Below, piece after piece: positions 1 through 7,703 of a DNA stretch of 64,000 nt (the stretch's first letter is position 1; each line of letters starts with the position of its first letter). The notes beneath the pieces were generated by a model. The model saw only the letters and a list, made by a program, of their open reading frames with translations, was not told where the DNA came from and made no database searches. The translations under genes were made by a program, and so were the position numbers. Source of the DNA: Planctomycetota bacterium (GTDB taxonomy: Bacteria > Planctomycetota > UBA8742 > UBA2392); assembly GCA_003576915.1 (NCBI GenBank), contig QEVF01000006.1, positions 81,582 to 145,581 of the forward strand. The letters run 5' to 3'.

Positions 1-2488
1 GGATGCGCGCAACCAGATAGTTCACCAGGTTCTGCGCATCCGCCGATCCCGTACACAGGAAGTAGCTCACCGCCGTGAACAACCCGTTCGACAGCCAGTT
101 CGTGGGACAGGTGAACGTGTTGTCCTGCCCGCCCGAGGCCGCATCGAGATGACGCTTGAGCGTGCCGCGCGTGAACAGATAGACCTCCTGCAGCACCTCC
201 AGGGACAGGCCGTCGCCGAACAGCAGGTAATGATCGCCCAGCATTTCACCTTTGAGGGACTCGATGTTGTGGGACCCGAAGTGGTAGTTCCCCAGATCGT
301 GCTGCTTGTTGTTGGGCGTAAACCGCGACTTGCCGATCTGCGTGGTCTGGCTGTTGCCGCCGTAGTTGCCCACGGCGGGATTGCCGGCCTCGCTGTAATT
401 GAAGCGGCGGCCGACATCACTGTGAATCACGTTGATGTCGCGGTAGTGGCGCAGGGCCGCGTCACCGAAGCCCAACATCTCCCGATAGCCGCTGGCGGCG
501 AACCAGACAAAGCAGGCCCGTGCCACGCCAAAATCCTGGTTGTCCCAGGAACCATTGCCGTCTTCGTTCTTGCCGTCGCCGAAGTTCCAGAATCCGTACT
601 CGTGGCCCGCGGCGGTCCCGTTTCCGCTGGCGCGATCCCCCAGGATGTCCGTGAAGTGGCGCTGTACTTCGGAAAGATAGGGCGTGATGTAGCTCTGGTA
701 GGCTGGCTGGAAACGGTTGACGGCCGTAAAGGTGGAATTGGTGATGCCGATATGGCCAAAGGCCTGGCTGGCACGGTAATGGGTGGGCGTACAGGCGGCA
801 AAGGGAGCATCGTTGATCAGGTTGGCCAGTTGCGTGGCTGCCCCGCCCAGCACGCCCGTCAGGCGTTCGAAAGAGAGCATCACTTCGTGGGTTTTCATCA
901 CGCCCTCGAAGGCCTGCATCTTCCAGGTGCCGGCGGGCCAGAAATCCAGGCGCATCAGGCCGTCGGCCTGGGCGTGGAGGGCCTTGGGATACTGCTGCCA
1001 GAAGTCGCGGACAGCGGCCGTCACCCTCAGATTGTTGGGTGATGCGCTGAAGGCCATCTGCATGGCGCCGGGCGCCTTGGCGCCTGCGCCCGTAATGACG
1101 CCGCCCAGCACTGAATAGCTGATCTGGGTGTCGTTACTCGTGGGCCAGGCATTGGTCAGGGTGTCGCCGCTGCCGTCTCCGGTTCCCGGCACGTAGGCGC
1201 CCGGCTGGGGCAGATTCTCGCCGTCCGTGGGGTCATAGGTGCCCGCGTAATTCTGAAGCAGCGTGGCGCTCTGGGACGCCGTCAAGGACCCCTGATGGGT
1301 CGTGGAATCTCCCACAAACATGGCCGTGGGCGAACCGCCAAAGGCCAGGGGCAACTCCAGGGCGACGGAATCCGCATCCGTATGGCTGGCCAACTGGGCC
1401 GCTTCAGAGGCAGGGCCCGCGTTCGTCATGCCGTGGTTCTGCATGTTCTTGAAGCTGTAAACGACCTTGATGTAGGGCAGATTGTTCCACGCATGAATGC
1501 GCACCACGTAGCGCAGCTTGTCTGAGCCCGCGGGCGCGGCTCGATGGCGACCCTCCACGCGCAGACAGACCCGCAGAGGCCCCTGTTCCTCGACCATGAT
1601 GCTGTCCGGCGCAATCTGATTCATCAGGTAGTCCGTCGAACTGTCGGACACCACGACGCCGCGCAGGGCCGCCGTGTTCAGGCATTCGTCGTTGACGGCG
1701 CCTCCGCCGTCACGGTCGATCAACACACTCTCAAACAGGCGAAAGGCGGTCTTGCTGACCGTGAAACTCAGCACGCCGGTGTTGACGGTAATCGCTGCAG
1801 CGCTGTTGTTCACGTTCAACGCCGTGCCGGTCGCGCTGCCGCTTCCGCCGTTGTTGAGCCGGTAGGCGCCGCCACCCGTGGCCGTGTTGGCCATGAAATC
1901 CACCAGCACCCAGCGCACAGAGTTGTCGCTCCAGCGTGAGAGCACCCGGAACTGGGCCGGCACGTCTACGCCCGCGGCCGTTTGCACGCGCAGTGTATTC
2001 TCATTGGGGCAAAGGCCTTTGCTCATGGGTACGCCCGAAGTAACAGGCACGGAGGTGCTGGTCCACAGCGTGCGTGTTCCCACCGTCAGATCGATGGGAA
2101 AGGTCCCGGGCACCGGGGCGATGTAAAGCGAAACCGTGGCTTCCGCAAAAATCGTCGAATCCTGGTTGCTGGTCGCCCTGACCTTGATGGGCGGGGTGGC
2201 GGGCATGGCTGCCGGCGCCTGATACAGGCCCGTCGTCGAACTGATGATGCCGTGGGAGATGCCGCCCGGCACCGTCCACGTCACGCCCGGCACCGTCGCA
2301 TTCTGCACCACGGCCGTAAACTGAAAGGTCCCGCCAAACGCCACCTGCACCGTCTGCGGCGTGATGTCAACTCGCAGCCCCGGGGGCTGGTTGCCCCCGC
2401 CCGGCGGGTCTCCCCCGCCGCCGCAGGCAAGCATGAACACCGAAATGGTCAGGGCCAGCGACCACAACAGCAACGCGCGGAGTTTCAT
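1..2488 (-). CDS. Exported lipoprotein, exo-rhamnogalacturonan-lyase/RIFT-barrel (YetA/PcRGLX) type, C-terminus cut by window edge
   Basis: The minus-strand frame is open from an ATG at 2488 to base 1 with no stop, so about 829 residues are visible and the C-terminus lies outside the window. The N-terminus is a lipoprotein signal with a MLAC lipobox (Cys22), then a Gly-rich linker and an Ig-like segment (about residues 40-115; 'ITPQTVQVAFGGTFQFTAVV'). From about residue 120 comes a segment of the type that opens YetA/PcRGLX proteins: 'VPMSKGLCPNENTLRVQ' then 'AQFRVLSRWSDNSVRWVLVDF'-like residues. Later stretches ('VRIHAWNNLPYIKVVYSF', 'LRLDFWPAGTWKMQAFEG', 'GHEYGFWNFGDGK') fit the beta-sandwich and alpha/alpha parts of that family. 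Such proteins act outside the cytoplasm on acidic plant-type polysaccharides; substrate here is unknown. It is divergent from the next gene across 240 bp. Family call is from motif memory, so moderately sure. Confidence 0.68.
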   Translation of the reverse strand, partial: MKLRALLLWSLALTISVFMLACGGGGDPPGGGNQPPGLRVDITPQTVQVAFGGTFQFTAVVQNATVPGVTWTVPGGISHGIISSTTGLYQAPAAMPATPPIKVRATSNQDSTIFAEATVSLYIAPVPGTFPIDLTVGTRTLWTSTSVPVTSGVPMSKGLCPNENTLRVQTAAGVDVPAQFRVLSRWSDNSVRWVLVDFMANTATGGGAYRLNNGGSGSATGTALNVNNSAAAITVNTGVLSFTVSKTAFRLFESVLIDRDGGGAVNDECLNTAALRGVVVSDSSTDYLMNQIAPDSIMVEEQGPLRVCLRVEGRHRAAPAGSDKLRYVVRIHAWNNLPYIKVVYSFKNMQNHGMTNAGPASEAAQLASHTDADSVALELPLAFGGSPTAMFVGDSTTHQGSLTASQSATLLQNYAGTYDPTDGENLPQPGAYVPGTGDGSGDTLTNAWPTSNDTQISYSVLGGVITGAGAKAPGAMQMAFSASPNNLRVTAAVRDFWQQYPKALHAQADGLMRLDFWPAGTWKMQAFEGVMKTHEVMLSFERLTGVLGGAATQLANLINDAPFAACTPTHYRASQAFGHIGITNSTFTAVNRFQPAYQSYITPYLSEVQRHFTDILGDRASGNGTAAGHEYGFWNFGDGKNEDGNGSWDNQDFGVARACFVWFAASGYREMLGFGDAALRHYRDINVIHSDVGRRFNYSEAGNPAVGNYGGNSQTTQIGKSRFTPNNKQHDLGNYHFGSHNIESLKGEMLGDHYLLFGDGLSLEVLQEVYLFTRGTLKRHLDAASGGQDNTFTCPTNWLSNGLFTAVSYFLCTGSADAQNLVNYLVARI

Positions 2489-2729
2489 TCAAGGCTCCCG
2501 GGCGCGGCAGGCCGCGCTAAGGTGTCGGGGAAAGGTGGGAAACCGGGACCGTCCTACGCGTGACCTATTGTGGCGGCAGTCCCGGCTCGATGCAACGCTC
2601 TGCCTGGACCGGACGGGCACGCTGCCGGCATGGAATTTCGGTGTTAGGAAAGCACCCATTGTTTCACTATTCTCGGCGGCGCACTGGGCACGCCGGTTAC
2701 GACCTTGATTCGGGACTCGGAGCCCACGC

Positions 2730-4337
2730 ATGATTCGTGCGCGTCATGCCCTGCTTGCGCTTTCTGCCGCCGCGCTTTTGGGGGCGGCTTCCTACTCGCC
2801 GCAATGGGCCGTGGAGGCACAGGGCCGGCCGCCGGGACAGTTGCCCGGCTTTCCCAAGAGCGAACCTGATCATTACAACCTGGGACCTATCGGGGGCAAG
2901 GCTACTCTGGAGTCCCGGCCCCCTGGCCTGAAGGTCACGAGTCTTGTAGCGGGCGCCCCCGGCGAAAAGGGCGGCCTCGCCCAGGGCGACTGCATCACCG
3001 GCGCGGCGGGCAAGGCCTTCAAAGTTGACCCCTATCTGGAGCTGGGCCTGGCCATCGAAGAGGCGGAGGCCCAGGCCAAATCGGCCAAGCTGAAGCTGAG
3101 TGTCGAGCGCGGCGGCAAGACCAGCGAAATCGAGGTCACGCTCACGGCCTTCGGCAAGGAAGCCAAAGCCTTCCCGGGCGGCAAAATGCGTGACCGTATC
3201 GTGGACGATGCACTTGCCTGGCTTGCCAGGCGGCAACAGGGCGATGGCTCCTGGGAGTGCCACCTCTCGGCCGTCAACGGCCAGGTTTGCATGACGGCAC
3301 TGTGCGGCCTCGCCTTTGTGGCCTGTGGGAACACCGCAGAGAAGGGGACATACGCCGCCAACGTGAAGAAGGCCGCCCAGTTCGTGATCGCAAACATCGG
3401 GCAGGAAGGCGGCTTTGGCGCCATGGGTGGCGGCGGAGGCGGGAACTGGAACCAGACCAATTGGGGGCTCGGCTACGGAGGGATGTTCCTCGCCCAGGTC
3501 GAGTTGCTCAGCCCGGTCAAGGGCGCACGCGAGAAACTGATCTGGGTACGCGACACCATACTCAAGAACATGGAAGACAGCGGCGGCTGGGCCCACGGCC
3601 CCGGCGGCCCCAATGCCCTGGGGTACCTGGAACTGGAAATCGTCTCGAATTACGTCCTCTCGGCCTTGGGCGGCATCCAGGCGCTCGGCATTGACGTGGA
3701 CAAATCGCGCATCGACAAGGCACTTGCATACATCCAGAAGTGCGGCGGTGGCGGCCCCGGCGTGGGCTATTCAACAAAACCGGGCCAGGTCGGCATGGGA
3801 GACGTAGGCCGCACGGCCGGCGCCGTAGCCGCGTTCGCGGCACTGGGCCGTACCGACCACCCCTATTACAAGCCCATGGTCGGCTTCACGGCCGCCAACC
3901 TGCGCAAGATCAAGGATGGCCACGTGAGCCCCATGATGCACTGGCTGGCGGCAGCCCTGGCCTGTCGGCGCGAGGGTGGCAAAATCTGGGAGGCCTTCTG
4001 GGAGACACAGCGCCAGGAGTGCACCATGCTGCGCATGCCGGACAACACCTTCACGGCACGTCCCACGGATGAAAGCGCGACGCTGGGCAAGAACAATGAC
4101 CGCGACCTCGGCCCCGCATGGTGCACGGCCCACTGGGTCATCATCCTCGGTCTCGAACGTGACCACCTCACGCTCTGGCTGGGCAAGAGCAAAGGTGCCC
4201 GGCCCAAACCGGACTCCAAGGGGCCGGTGACCAGCGACAAGAAGCCGGAACCGAAGAAAGAGAAGACCCCCGAAGAGATCGAGGCCGAGCGCGAAAAGGA
4301 ACGCAAGAAGGCCCTCGAAGACGCCATGAAGGATTGA
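2730..4337 (+). CDS. Exported PDZ-domain protein with prenyltransferase/squalene-oxidase-like alpha-toroid repeats
   Basis: 535 aa from an ATG. A signal peptide covers about residues 1-31 (hydrophobic 'ALLALSAAALLGAAS'). Residues about 50-140 look like a PDZ module ('LKVTSLVAGAPGEKGGLAQG' followed by 'GDCITG'). Residues about 155-470 contain QQGDGSW-type and GGW repeats ('RRQQGDGSWECH', 'GGFGAMGGGGGG', 'DSGGWAHGPGG') typical of alpha/alpha-toroid proteins related to terpene cyclases and DUF6288 proteins. The tail from about 485 is a Lys/Glu-rich charged extension. Terpene-cyclase catalytic DxDD is not seen, so this is probably a binding or structural toroid and not a cyclase. Such PDZ-toroid secreted proteins are common in Planctomycetota and Verrucomicrobiota. 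Role unknown. Confidence 0.75.
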   Translation: MIRARHALLALSAAALLGAASYSPQWAVEAQGRPPGQLPGFPKSEPDHYNLGPIGGKATLESRPPGLKVTSLVAGAPGEKGGLAQGDCITGAAGKAFKVDPYLELGLAIEEAEAQAKSAKLKLSVERGGKTSEIEVTLTAFGKEAKAFPGGKMRDRIVDDALAWLARRQQGDGSWECHLSAVNGQVCMTALCGLAFVACGNTAEKGTYAANVKKAAQFVIANIGQEGGFGAMGGGGGGNWNQTNWGLGYGGMFLAQVELLSPVKGAREKLIWVRDTILKNMEDSGGWAHGPGGPNALGYLELEIVSNYVLSALGGIQALGIDVDKSRIDKALAYIQKCGGGGPGVGYSTKPGQVGMGDVGRTAGAVAAFAALGRTDHPYYKPMVGFTAANLRKIKDGHVSPMMHWLAAALACRREGGKIWEAFWETQRQECTMLRMPDNTFTARPTDESATLGKNNDRDLGPAWCTAHWVIILGLERDHLTLWLGKSKGARPKPDSKGPVTSDKKPEPKKEKTPEEIEAEREKERKKALEDAMKD

Positions 4338-4408
4338 GCGACGGTCACAGATCCTGCGCGCGGTGGTATAGGCCGGGCCGTGGGCTTACTCATTGTCAGG
4401 TCCGAAAA

Positions 4409-4439
4409 CGGCGCGCATGTCGCGCCGCTTTCTATTATG
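4409..4439 (+). terminator. Putative weak terminator after the PDZ/toroid gene
   Basis: CGGCGCG (4409-4415), a 5-nt loop, CGCGCCG (4421-4427), then CTTTCTATT. A 7-bp GC stem and a mixed T-rich tail, 70 bp after the stop of the upstream gene and just before the adaA-like start. It could also lie in the adaA leader. Confidence 0.4.
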
Positions 4440-4447
4440 ACGCCGCC

Positions 4448-5053
4448 ATGCTTGATGCAGACGCCTGCTATCGCGCCGTCAAGTCCCATGACCCCCGCTT
4501 TGACGGCAAGTTCTTTGTCGGGGTGAAATCGACCCGCATCTACTGCCGCCCCATTTGCCCCGCGCGAACGCCCCGGGCCGATCGCTGCTCGTTCTTTGCC
4601 ACCGCCATCGAAGCCGAACGCGCGGGATTTATGCCCTGCCTGCGCTGCCGCCCGGATCTCGCCCCCGGCAACGCCATTGTTGACGCCAAGGCGAGACTGG
4701 CCCGGCGGGCGGCGCAATTGATCCACAAGAACTGGTCCATCGGCGTCGAGGAACTGGCGGCGCGGCTGGGCGTGACGGCAAGGCATCTGCGACGCGCCAT
4801 GCTTGATGAACTGGCTGTCACACCGCTGCAACTGAAGCAGTCGCGAAGAATGGCCGTCGCCAAACACCTGTTGCGCCAGTCCAAACTGCCCCTGATCCGC
4901 ATCGCGTTCGCCAGCGGCTTTTCCAGCCTGCGTCGGTTCAATGCAGCCCTTAGGCAGGCCCTGGGGCAGTCGCCCTCCGAATTCAGGGCCGCAAAACAGG
5001 ATGCGGTGCTGAAGGCCCCGCGTTCGGGGCCGCAACCCCAAGGACAACCATGA
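4448..5053 (+). CDS. adaA: AdaA-like protein: methylphosphotriester-sensing N-Ada domain plus AraC-type HTH
   Basis: 201 aa if started at the ATG at 4448, where the family similarity begins. Residues 1-75 form the Ada zinc domain with the four ligands Cys33, Cys37, Cys64 and Cys67 ('YCRPICPAR' and 'PCLRCRP'); one of these Cys accepts the methyl group from DNA methylphosphotriesters in Ada, which switches on DNA binding. Residues about 85-190 are a two-HTH AraC domain ('LAARLGVTARHLRRAM', 'ASGFSSLRRFN'). The wording is closest to the N-terminal half of Ada/AlkA fusions, but no glycosylase domain follows. The stop overlaps the start of the next gene (ogt-like) by 4 nt, so the two halves of a classical Ada protein are translated as separate, coupled proteins. 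Expected role: methylation-induced regulator of alkylation repair. Confidence 0.88.
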   Translation: MLDADACYRAVKSHDPRFDGKFFVGVKSTRIYCRPICPARTPRADRCSFFATAIEAERAGFMPCLRCRPDLAPGNAIVDAKARLARRAAQLIHKNWSIGVEELAARLGVTARHLRRAMLDELAVTPLQLKQSRRMAVAKHLLRQSKLPLIRIAFASGFSSLRRFNAALRQALGQSPSEFRAAKQDAVLKAPRSGPQPQGQP

Positions 5054-5544
5054 CCCAGACCTGTTACATCGAGATGCCCAGCCCCATCGGCAAACTGACC
5101 CTGACCTGCAACGACGACGGCATCACCGGCGTTCACATGGACACCGGCGACTTCGCGCCGCCCGCGCAGGCCAGACGCGGCCACCCTTTGCTGGAGCAGG
5201 CACGCCGGCAGCTGAACGAGTACTTTGCGGGCAGACGCAGAGAGTTTGAACTTCCACTGGCCGCGCAGGGCACGGAGTTTCAGCGCAGGGTCTGGGCGCG
5301 GCTTTGCGACATTCCCTTCGGCGAGACGGCCAGTTACGGGCAGGTGGCCGCGCGAGTGGGTAAGCCCAAGGCTTCGCGGGCCGTAGGTCTGGCCAACGGG
5401 GCCAATCCCATTGGCATCATCGTGCCATGCCACCGGGTCATTGGCGCCGACGGCAAGCTAACGGGTTACGGCGGCGGCACTGAGCGCAAACAGTGGCTTC
5501 TCGACCACGAAAGCAAGGTGAGCGGAAAACCGGCGAACGCATAG
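5050..5544 (+). CDS. ogt: Methylated-DNA--protein-cysteine methyltransferase (Ogt/MGMT)
   Basis: 164 aa. Repairs O6-methylguanine by irreversible transfer of the methyl group to a Cys. The active-site PCHR motif is present ('IIVPCHRVIG', Cys127), as are the helix-turn-helix region ('TASYGQVAARVGKPKASRAV', with the Arg finger) and the 'GGGTERKQWLLDHE' C-terminus. Its ATG overlaps the stop codon of the adaA-like gene (ATGA), which argues for translational coupling and a shared adaptive response. Length is normal for the family. Confidence 0.93.
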   Translation: MTQTCYIEMPSPIGKLTLTCNDDGITGVHMDTGDFAPPAQARRGHPLLEQARRQLNEYFAGRRREFELPLAAQGTEFQRRVWARLCDIPFGETASYGQVAARVGKPKASRAVGLANGANPIGIIVPCHRVIGADGKLTGYGGGTERKQWLLDHESKVSGKPANA

Positions 5545-5587
5545 CGAATGGGGGCAATTCCCGTTGCGAAATCGCGCGGCTTCGCTA

Positions 5588-5607
5588 TTTTGAATGACCG
5601 TTCAAAA
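5588..5607. promoter_or_regulatory. Palindromic operator-like site in front of the enoyl-CoA hydratase gene
   Basis: TTTTGAATGACCGTTCAAAA: two perfect 7-nt arms (TTTTGAA/TTCAAAA) around a 6-nt centre, 16 of 20 positions symmetric. It sits 15 bp before the chosen start codon. TGAA/TTCA half-sites are typical of TetR-family regulators of fatty-acid degradation. It is AT-rich in a GC-rich neighbourhood. No regulator gene of that type is present in the window. Confidence 0.4.
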
Positions 5608-5622
5608 ACAAAAGGACTAGAC

Positions 5623-6456
5623 ATGGCAATCAGGCAGCCCGGCGTAGACAAAGAACGCGAGAAGATGACCGTCGTGAAAACCAGCCGCCCTGCTCCGGGC
5701 GTGTTCATGATCGAGCTTTCCGATCCGCCGGCCAACACCTACACCCACCAGATGTTCCGGCAGATGGACGCGGCCATTCTTGAGGCGCGCTTCGACGACG
5801 AAATCTCGGTCATCCTGATCACCGGCGAAGGCGAGAAGTTCTTCTGCGCCGGCGCCAACATCAAGATGCTCGAGGAAAGCAACCCGCACTGGAAGTACTT
5901 CTTCTGCCTCCACGCCAACGAGACCCTCAGCCGTCTGGAGCAGTCGCCCAAGCTCGTGGTGGCCGGCCTCAACGGCCACACCGTGGGTGGCGGCCTTGAA
6001 ATCGCCATGGCTGCGGACATCCGCATCGCGCGGCGCGACTCCGGCCGCTGCGGCCTGCCTGAAGTGAACCTGGGCGTGCTGCCCGGCACGGGCGGCACCC
6101 AGCGCCTGTGCCGCATCGTGGGCAACAGCCGCGCCATTGAACTGATGTGTTCGGGCCGCCTGTTCAGCTTTGAGGAAGCGCACGATATGGGCATCGTCAG
6201 CGACATCTATGACGGCGACGCCAAGAGCTTCCGCGAACAGATGATCGACTACTGCAAGCAGTTCACCCTGCCCAACAAAGCCACCAAGGTGGTGGGCAAC
6301 ATCAAGCGCAGCGTGGTCAGCGGCAGCGAAATGAGCTTCGAATACGGCCTGACGCTCGAACGCGAACTGCAAAAGGCCCTGTTCGATTCACAGGACGCCA
6401 AGGAAGGCCTCAACGCGTTCAACTCAAAGCGCACGCCGCAATTCAAAGGCGTGTAA
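5623..6456 (+). CDS. Enoyl-CoA hydratase/isomerase family protein
   Basis: 277 aa from the ATG at 5623, which has an AAAGGA ribosome-binding site 7 nt upstream; the frame is open further upstream but without support. Crotonase fold: oxyanion-hole segment 'FCAGANIKML', central 'GLNGHTVGGGLEIAMAADI' with Glu126, and 'GLPEVNLGVLPGTGGTQRL' with Glu147. Both glutamates used by classical hydratases are present, so a working 2-enoyl-CoA hydratase is likely. The substrate chain length cannot be read. It stands alone, but a 3-hydroxyacyl-CoA dehydrogenase (56.7-57.6 kb) elsewhere in the window would catalyse the next step. A palindromic site (5588-5607) lies just upstream. Confidence 0.9.
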   Translation: MAIRQPGVDKEREKMTVVKTSRPAPGVFMIELSDPPANTYTHQMFRQMDAAILEARFDDEISVILITGEGEKFFCAGANIKMLEESNPHWKYFFCLHANETLSRLEQSPKLVVAGLNGHTVGGGLEIAMAADIRIARRDSGRCGLPEVNLGVLPGTGGTQRLCRIVGNSRAIELMCSGRLFSFEEAHDMGIVSDIYDGDAKSFREQMIDYCKQFTLPNKATKVVGNIKRSVVSGSEMSFEYGLTLERELQKALFDSQDAKEGLNAFNSKRTPQFKGV

Positions 6457-6563
6457 CACCGGGCGAGCGAAGCGAGCGCTCCTCATGAAGGCAAAGCGTT
6501 CGGGAGAAAGGGTCCGTGGCCACTCGCGGTTAGCGGTTCGCGGTTACAACTGAAACAAGTGCG

Positions 6564-6594
6564 GGGCGCAACGAAAGTTGCGCCCTTCTCGTTG
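6564..6594 (+). terminator. Rho-independent-like terminator
   Basis: GGGCGCAAC (6564-6572), GAAA tetraloop, GTTGCGCCC (6577-6585), then TTCTCGTTG. Perfect 9-bp stem with a stable GNRA loop. It lies about 110 bp after the enoyl-CoA hydratase gene and before the convergent rsgA, so it may serve either strand. Confidence 0.6.
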
Positions 6595-6672
6595 CTGGCC
6601 TGCCAATGCGCACCAACATGAGCGGGCGCACCTGACAGCTACTCCGCCGGACCGCTTCAACGACCCGCAACG

Positions 6673-7608
6673 TCAATACTCCCGCCGCTGTTTAGCGTTC
6701 CAGGCCTCGCGCAGGATAGCCAGGTAGCGCTCATAGCGGCCGGCATCGATTTGGCCTGAGTCTGCGGCCGCGCGCACAGCACATTTGGGCTCGTGGCGGT
6801 GGGTGCAGAGGGCGAACTTGCACTGTTCGCGGAATGCCGCAAAATCCGGATAGAACAGGGAAAGCTCTTCGAGGTTGAAGTTGGTCAGGCCAAAGTCCCG
6901 CAGGCCAGGAGTGTCCACCACGCGGCCCTCCCCCACCTTCAGCAGAGCAACATGGGTGGTGGTGTGGCGCCCCTCGCCGTGGCGGTCCACTTCACCCACA
7001 CGCAGCGCCAGGCCCGGCTCCAGGGCGTTGAGCAGGCTTGACTTGCCCACGCCCGAGGGTCCCACAAACACTGAAACGCGGGCGGCCAATGCGCGCCGCA
7101 AATCCTCCAAGCCCTCGCCGGTGCGGGCGCTGGTCACGTGTCGCGCCAGGTCCATGGCGTCATAGGGCGCCATGAGCGCGTCAATCTCCTCGCGCGAGGC
7201 AAGATCACACTTGTTGATGACGATGCAGGGTTTCAGATTCTGCATGACGCCCGCGGCCAGCAGCTTGTCCAGCGCGAGCAGCCTCTCCGCCAGCTTGTCC
7301 GCGGCGATCACGGCGAACATCTGGTCGACATTGGCCGCAATCACGTGGGTGATGCGCTCGTTGTGGGGCGAGTGGCGCAGCAGTTCGCTGCGCCGCGCGG
7401 CTACCTGCTCGATGCTGCCGCGCTCATCCGTTTCCAGCAGCAGGGTCACCTGGTCTCCAACGGCCACAGGGCTGCGGGATTCGCGGCGACCCCGTTTCAG
7501 CCGTCCGCGGATCGAGCTCTCGATTTCGCGCCCGCCGGCATCGACATAGCAGGTGCGCCCATGCACGCGAACAACGATGCCGCTGATGTGCTGCACGTTT
7601 TCGCTCAT
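6673..7608 (-). CDS. rsgA: Ribosome small subunit-dependent GTPase A
   Basis: 311 aa, ATG at 7608. RsgA is a circularly permuted GTPase that checks late 30S subunit maturation in the cytoplasm. The order OB-fold, then NKxD ('VINKCDLA'), then the P-loop ('GPSGVGKSSLLNAL'), then DTPG ('VVDTPGLRDFG') shows the permutation directly. The C-terminal zinc knuckle reads 'CKFALCTHRHEPKCAV', with Cys-Cys-His-Cys ligands, followed by the usual 'GQIDAGRYERYLAIL'. Divergently oriented relative to the large exported protein at 7704, with 95 bp between starts. Confidence 0.96.
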   Translation of the reverse strand: MSENVQHISGIVVRVHGRTCYVDAGGREIESSIRGRLKRGRRESRSPVAVGDQVTLLLETDERGSIEQVAARRSELLRHSPHNERITHVIAANVDQMFAVIAADKLAERLLALDKLLAAGVMQNLKPCIVINKCDLASREEIDALMAPYDAMDLARHVTSARTGEGLEDLRRALAARVSVFVGPSGVGKSSLLNALEPGLALRVGEVDRHGEGRHTTTHVALLKVGEGRVVDTPGLRDFGLTNFNLEELSLFYPDFAAFREQCKFALCTHRHEPKCAVRAAADSGQIDAGRYERYLAILREAWNAKQRREY

Positions 7609-7703
7609 GGGCGGATTTGGCTCATGTTTTCGGTCCCGCCTGCCGATGAATGGGATACGTGACGTTGTGCCATCTTACTCGCGACCGATGAACCGGAAAG
7701 CGC

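Noticed and set aside
149..1042. A 297-codon plus-strand frame near the left edge
   Set aside because: The minus strand is continuously open for 829 codons with a lipoprotein signal and family-like segments, so the plus frame is a shadow.
2730..4337. A working squalene-hopene cyclase or prenyltransferase
   Set aside because: Toroid-type repeats are present, but the protein is exported, carries a PDZ domain and lacks a DxDD catalytic motif.
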